From Verrucomicrobiota bacterium (GTDB lineage: Bacteria > Verrucomicrobiota > Verrucomicrobiia > Limisphaerales > CAIQOK01), in contig JANYDP010000478.1 in NCBI GenBank assembly GCA_025363535.1, positions 1-6,586 on the forward strand: a stretch of 6,586 nt of DNA, written 5' to 3'. Positions 5,508 to 6,586 of the stretch are shown one piece after another. A model generated the notes under the pieces. That model was not told the origin of the DNA, did not search any database, and worked only from the letters and a program-made list of their open reading frames with translations. The position numbers were made by a program, and so were the translations under genes. Every line of letters starts with the position of its first letter. The stretch's first letter is position 1.

Positions 5508-6308
5508 CGCAAAATCACTAACGAACGTTAGACGTAAGGCGTGCCATGAAAAATGATGCTTCCACGTCGCGTTCAATGCGCCCGGCACTTCATGTTTCAG
5601 TTCTCGTTCCAGCGACTCCATTTCACCCTCCATGCGCGCGATGTCTGCCGCCGACATTCCCTTTTTTCTCTTCGGCTCATCGGGATTGACTCGTTGATGT
5701 TGGACTGTTCCCAAGACCAGTGCTTCCGCGTAGCCAGTGAAAAAATTATTGTGTGTCACCATCAATTCCGCGATTTCGATCTGCCGCATCCCTTTGACCC
5801 GCTTTAATAACTGGATGGCGTGGGCCGAAATGTTCTTATCCTTCAATAACTCGACTGCTCGTTCATGAATGCCGTTCAGCAAATTTATGGACGCTTTCAC
5901 GACGTGGAGCGGCATATTCAACGCCGCCGCCAACCGCTCCGGGCTAACCCCATCATTCACCGCCTTGACGATCATCCTATGTTCCTGAATTGGCGGGAGT
6001 CGGCTGACACGCGCATTATAGGTGTAGCATTCGTCGTCGGTGGCGATGATGCAATCGGCGGTCGTTTGTCCCAATTCTTTCAGCGCGACATAGCGCAAAT
6101 GTCCGTTCTTTAGCATATATTTCCCCGGCGCATCTTTTTGCGGATATACCACTAACGGTTCGACGAGACCGACTTCCTTGATGGATGCCAGAATTTTTTT
6201 GTAACGCATGACGCCTTTGTGCAGGTCTTTGATTTGACGCATCGGCAAAATATCTTCCAGTGCCAGCCGGATTTTGCGCATCTCAAACCCGATTTTCATT
6301 TCATTCAT
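5481..6308 (-). CDS. repB: ParB/RepB-family plasmid partition protein with C-terminus replaced by element-end sequence
   Basis: The 275-residue ORF has a ParB-type N-terminal domain at about 10-105: VGLVEPLVVYP, then GKYMLKNGHLRYVALKELG at 62-80 in place of the ParB GHxR box, and NARVSRLPPIQEHRMI at 98-113. A helix-turn-helix region follows (SPERLAAALNMPLHVVKASI, 122-141). The RepB-type C-terminal region starts well (GMSAADIARMEGEMESLEREL, 217-237), but the expected remainder is absent: after about K238 the chain becomes non-homologous, and from about residue 255 it is encoded by the 55-bp inverted repeat, ending TFVSDFAFDNYPKSS within the phased array. By family such proteins bind centromere sites for plasmid segregation. 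The truncation probably impairs the C-terminal domain. ATG at 6308 overlaps the upstream stop (ATGA) and has a strong AAGGAGG. It may be a pseudogene. Confidence 0.85.
   Translation of the reverse strand: MNEMKIGFEMRKIRLALEDILPMRQIKDLHKGVMRYKKILASIKEVGLVEPLVVYPQKDAPGKYMLKNGHLRYVALKELGQTTADCIIATDDECYTYNARVSRLPPIQEHRMIVKAVNDGVSPERLAAALNMPLHVVKASINLLNGIHERAVELLKDKNISAHAIQLLKRVKGMRQIEIAELMVTHNNFFTGYAEALVLGTVQHQRVNPDEPKRKKGMSAADIARMEGEMESLERELKHEVPGALNATWKHHFSWHALRLTFVSDFAFDNYPKSS
5491..5545 (-). repeat. Right 55-bp inverted repeat
   Basis: This is the reverse complement of 4675-4729 with one mismatch. It contains CTAACG-AA-CGTTAG at 5518-5531 and the first two units of the right array. It also encodes residues of about 255-273 of the RepB-like ORF. 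Confidence 0.95.
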
Positions 6309-6517
6309 GCCGCCTCCTTCTGCTTGGGTGACAGTTTCACCGACAAATATTTTGGCATCGTGGCCAGCGACTCCGCCCTTAACAACGTGAAGAAATTTTC
6401 ATCGGCCAGCAGTTTATTGAAGGCCGTCACGATAAAAGACAGTCTAGCATCGCACACCCGCGACTTTTTTATCATCAGCTTCTGACGTTGGCTTTCCTTA
6501 CGATACGCGTTCACCAT
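6305..6517 (-). CDS. C-terminal-type fragment of a RepB-like partner protein, or a small coupled ORF
   Basis: From ATG at 6517 (or GTG at 6514) this gives 70 residues: MVNAYRKESQRQKLMIKKSR, then SFIVTAFNKLLADENFFTLL and RAESLATMPKYLSVKL. From memory, the pattern of a basic helix followed by an F/T-A-hydrophobic-LLADE-F-LLRAE-L-MP-YL run resembles the end of RepB-like proteins often encoded directly upstream of a second RepB. The same frame continues upstream for 12 more codons, partly plausible (SVES), to a TAA at 6554-6556. Another frame upstream also looks coding and stops at 6511-6513, overlapping this start as ATGGTGA. So it is either a separate small gene coupled to both neighbours, or the end of a frameshifted larger gene. 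Its TGA overlaps the RepB-like ATG. Confidence 0.5.
   Translation of the reverse strand: MVNAYRKESQRQKLMIKKSRVCDARLSFIVTAFNKLLADENFFTLLRAESLATMPKYLSVKLSPKQKEAA
6313..6319 (-). promoter_or_regulatory. Strong Shine-Dalgarno of the RepB-like gene
   Basis: AAGGAGG lies 4 bases before ATG 6308, inside the end of the upstream ORF. It is the only textbook ribosome binding site in the window and settles the start of the RepB-like gene. Confidence 0.75.
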
Positions 6518-6586
6518 GCTCTCGACACTGGTTTTGGTTTTTGTCCCAGCCCATTACCCCCGCGCTTTTTGCCGATGAGCCGCCGC
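6511..6586 (-). CDS. 3' end of an upstream gene, basic C-terminal tail (partial)
   Basis: On the minus strand, the frame entering at the right edge reads RRLIGKKRGGNGLGQ then KPKPVSRAW before a TGA at 6511-6513. It is very basic and Gly-rich, like a linker or tail of a DNA-binding protein. It may be an independent gene ending by overlap with the next start (ATGGTGA), or the same RepB-like gene as the downstream fragment, separated by a one-base shift near the A- or G-runs at about 6540-6565. Only about 24 codons are visible, so no family can be named. Confidence 0.35.
   Translation of the reverse strand, partial: RRLIGKKRGGNGLGQKPKPVSRAW

Larger units (their letters stand above)
4675..5545. 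mobile_element. Putative small mobile or mobilisable element, 871 bp, with 55-bp inverted ends and phased subterminal repeats
   Basis: Two 55-bp sequences in inverted orientation bound this segment, each continued inward by an 11-bp-phased motif array. It contains a TraK-like gene and no recognisable transposase, so if mobile it is non-autonomous or moved by a recombinase encoded elsewhere. The right end runs into a RepB-like gene whose C-terminus is replaced. No clear target duplication is visible beside the repeats, and the exact edges are uncertain because weak similarity continues outside (CTCTTTTTATAC on the left; on the right, read outward to inward on the minus strand, CATTTTTCAT). Alternatives are a cis-acting transfer or partition locus, or a duplicated operator. 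The repeats are certain; mobility is inferred. Confidence 0.5.

Noticed and set aside
5491..5545. Integron attC site
   Set aside because: GTCTAAC (minus strand) and GTTAGAC (plus strand) resemble core sites, but the paired core needed at the right distance and orientation is missing, and no integrase is present.

Overview
The window looks like chromosomal or plasmid accessory DNA of a Gram-negative-type environmental bacterium. Base composition is moderate to high in GC inside the genes and clearly AT-rich between about 4635 and 4830 and around 5420-5510. Shine-Dalgarno sequences are mostly weak or absent; only the ParB/RepB-like gene has a clear one. I cannot fix the phylum from sequence alone; Verrucomicrobiota or a proteobacterium are guesses.

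Positions 1-3491 (minus strand) are a type I restriction-modification operon with an unusual insert. The order is hsdM (N6-adenine methyltransferase), then a small HEPN-domain gene 2 nt downstream, then one long ORF whose start overlaps the HEPN stop (ATGA). That ORF reads as an MNT-type nucleotidyltransferase of about 105 residues fused to a full two-TRD HsdS specificity subunit. It stays open to the left edge, so its last residues and any hsdR lie outside. The HEPN protein has an intact RX4HXY motif and the MNT domain an intact GSX10DXD motif. A HEPN-MNT toxin-antitoxin pair thus seems built into the RM operon, with the antitoxin half covalently part of the DNA-recognition subunit. This is the most interesting item.

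Positions 3492-3663 are a divergent intergenic region, followed by a plus-strand dinD-like gene (3664-4536).

Positions 4675-5545 form a compact element bounded by 55-bp inverted repeats (54/55 identical). Each end carries an array of short TCCGA-like motifs at 11-bp spacing, in opposite orientations. The array register continues inward past the region of sequence identity. Inside, on the minus strand, is a TraK-like basic DNA-binding protein gene and perhaps a second very small ORF. The phased arrays are good candidate binding sites for the TraK-like protein, or for a recombinase encoded elsewhere.

Positions 5481-6586 (minus strand) hold a ParB/RepB-type partition gene whose C-terminal end seems replaced by sequence of the element end. 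It is preceded by overlapping short reading frames that look like the C-terminal part of a partner RepB-like protein. This half suggests plasmid-derived or integrated mobile DNA next to the defence operon. No tRNA, rRNA or CRISPR array was seen.
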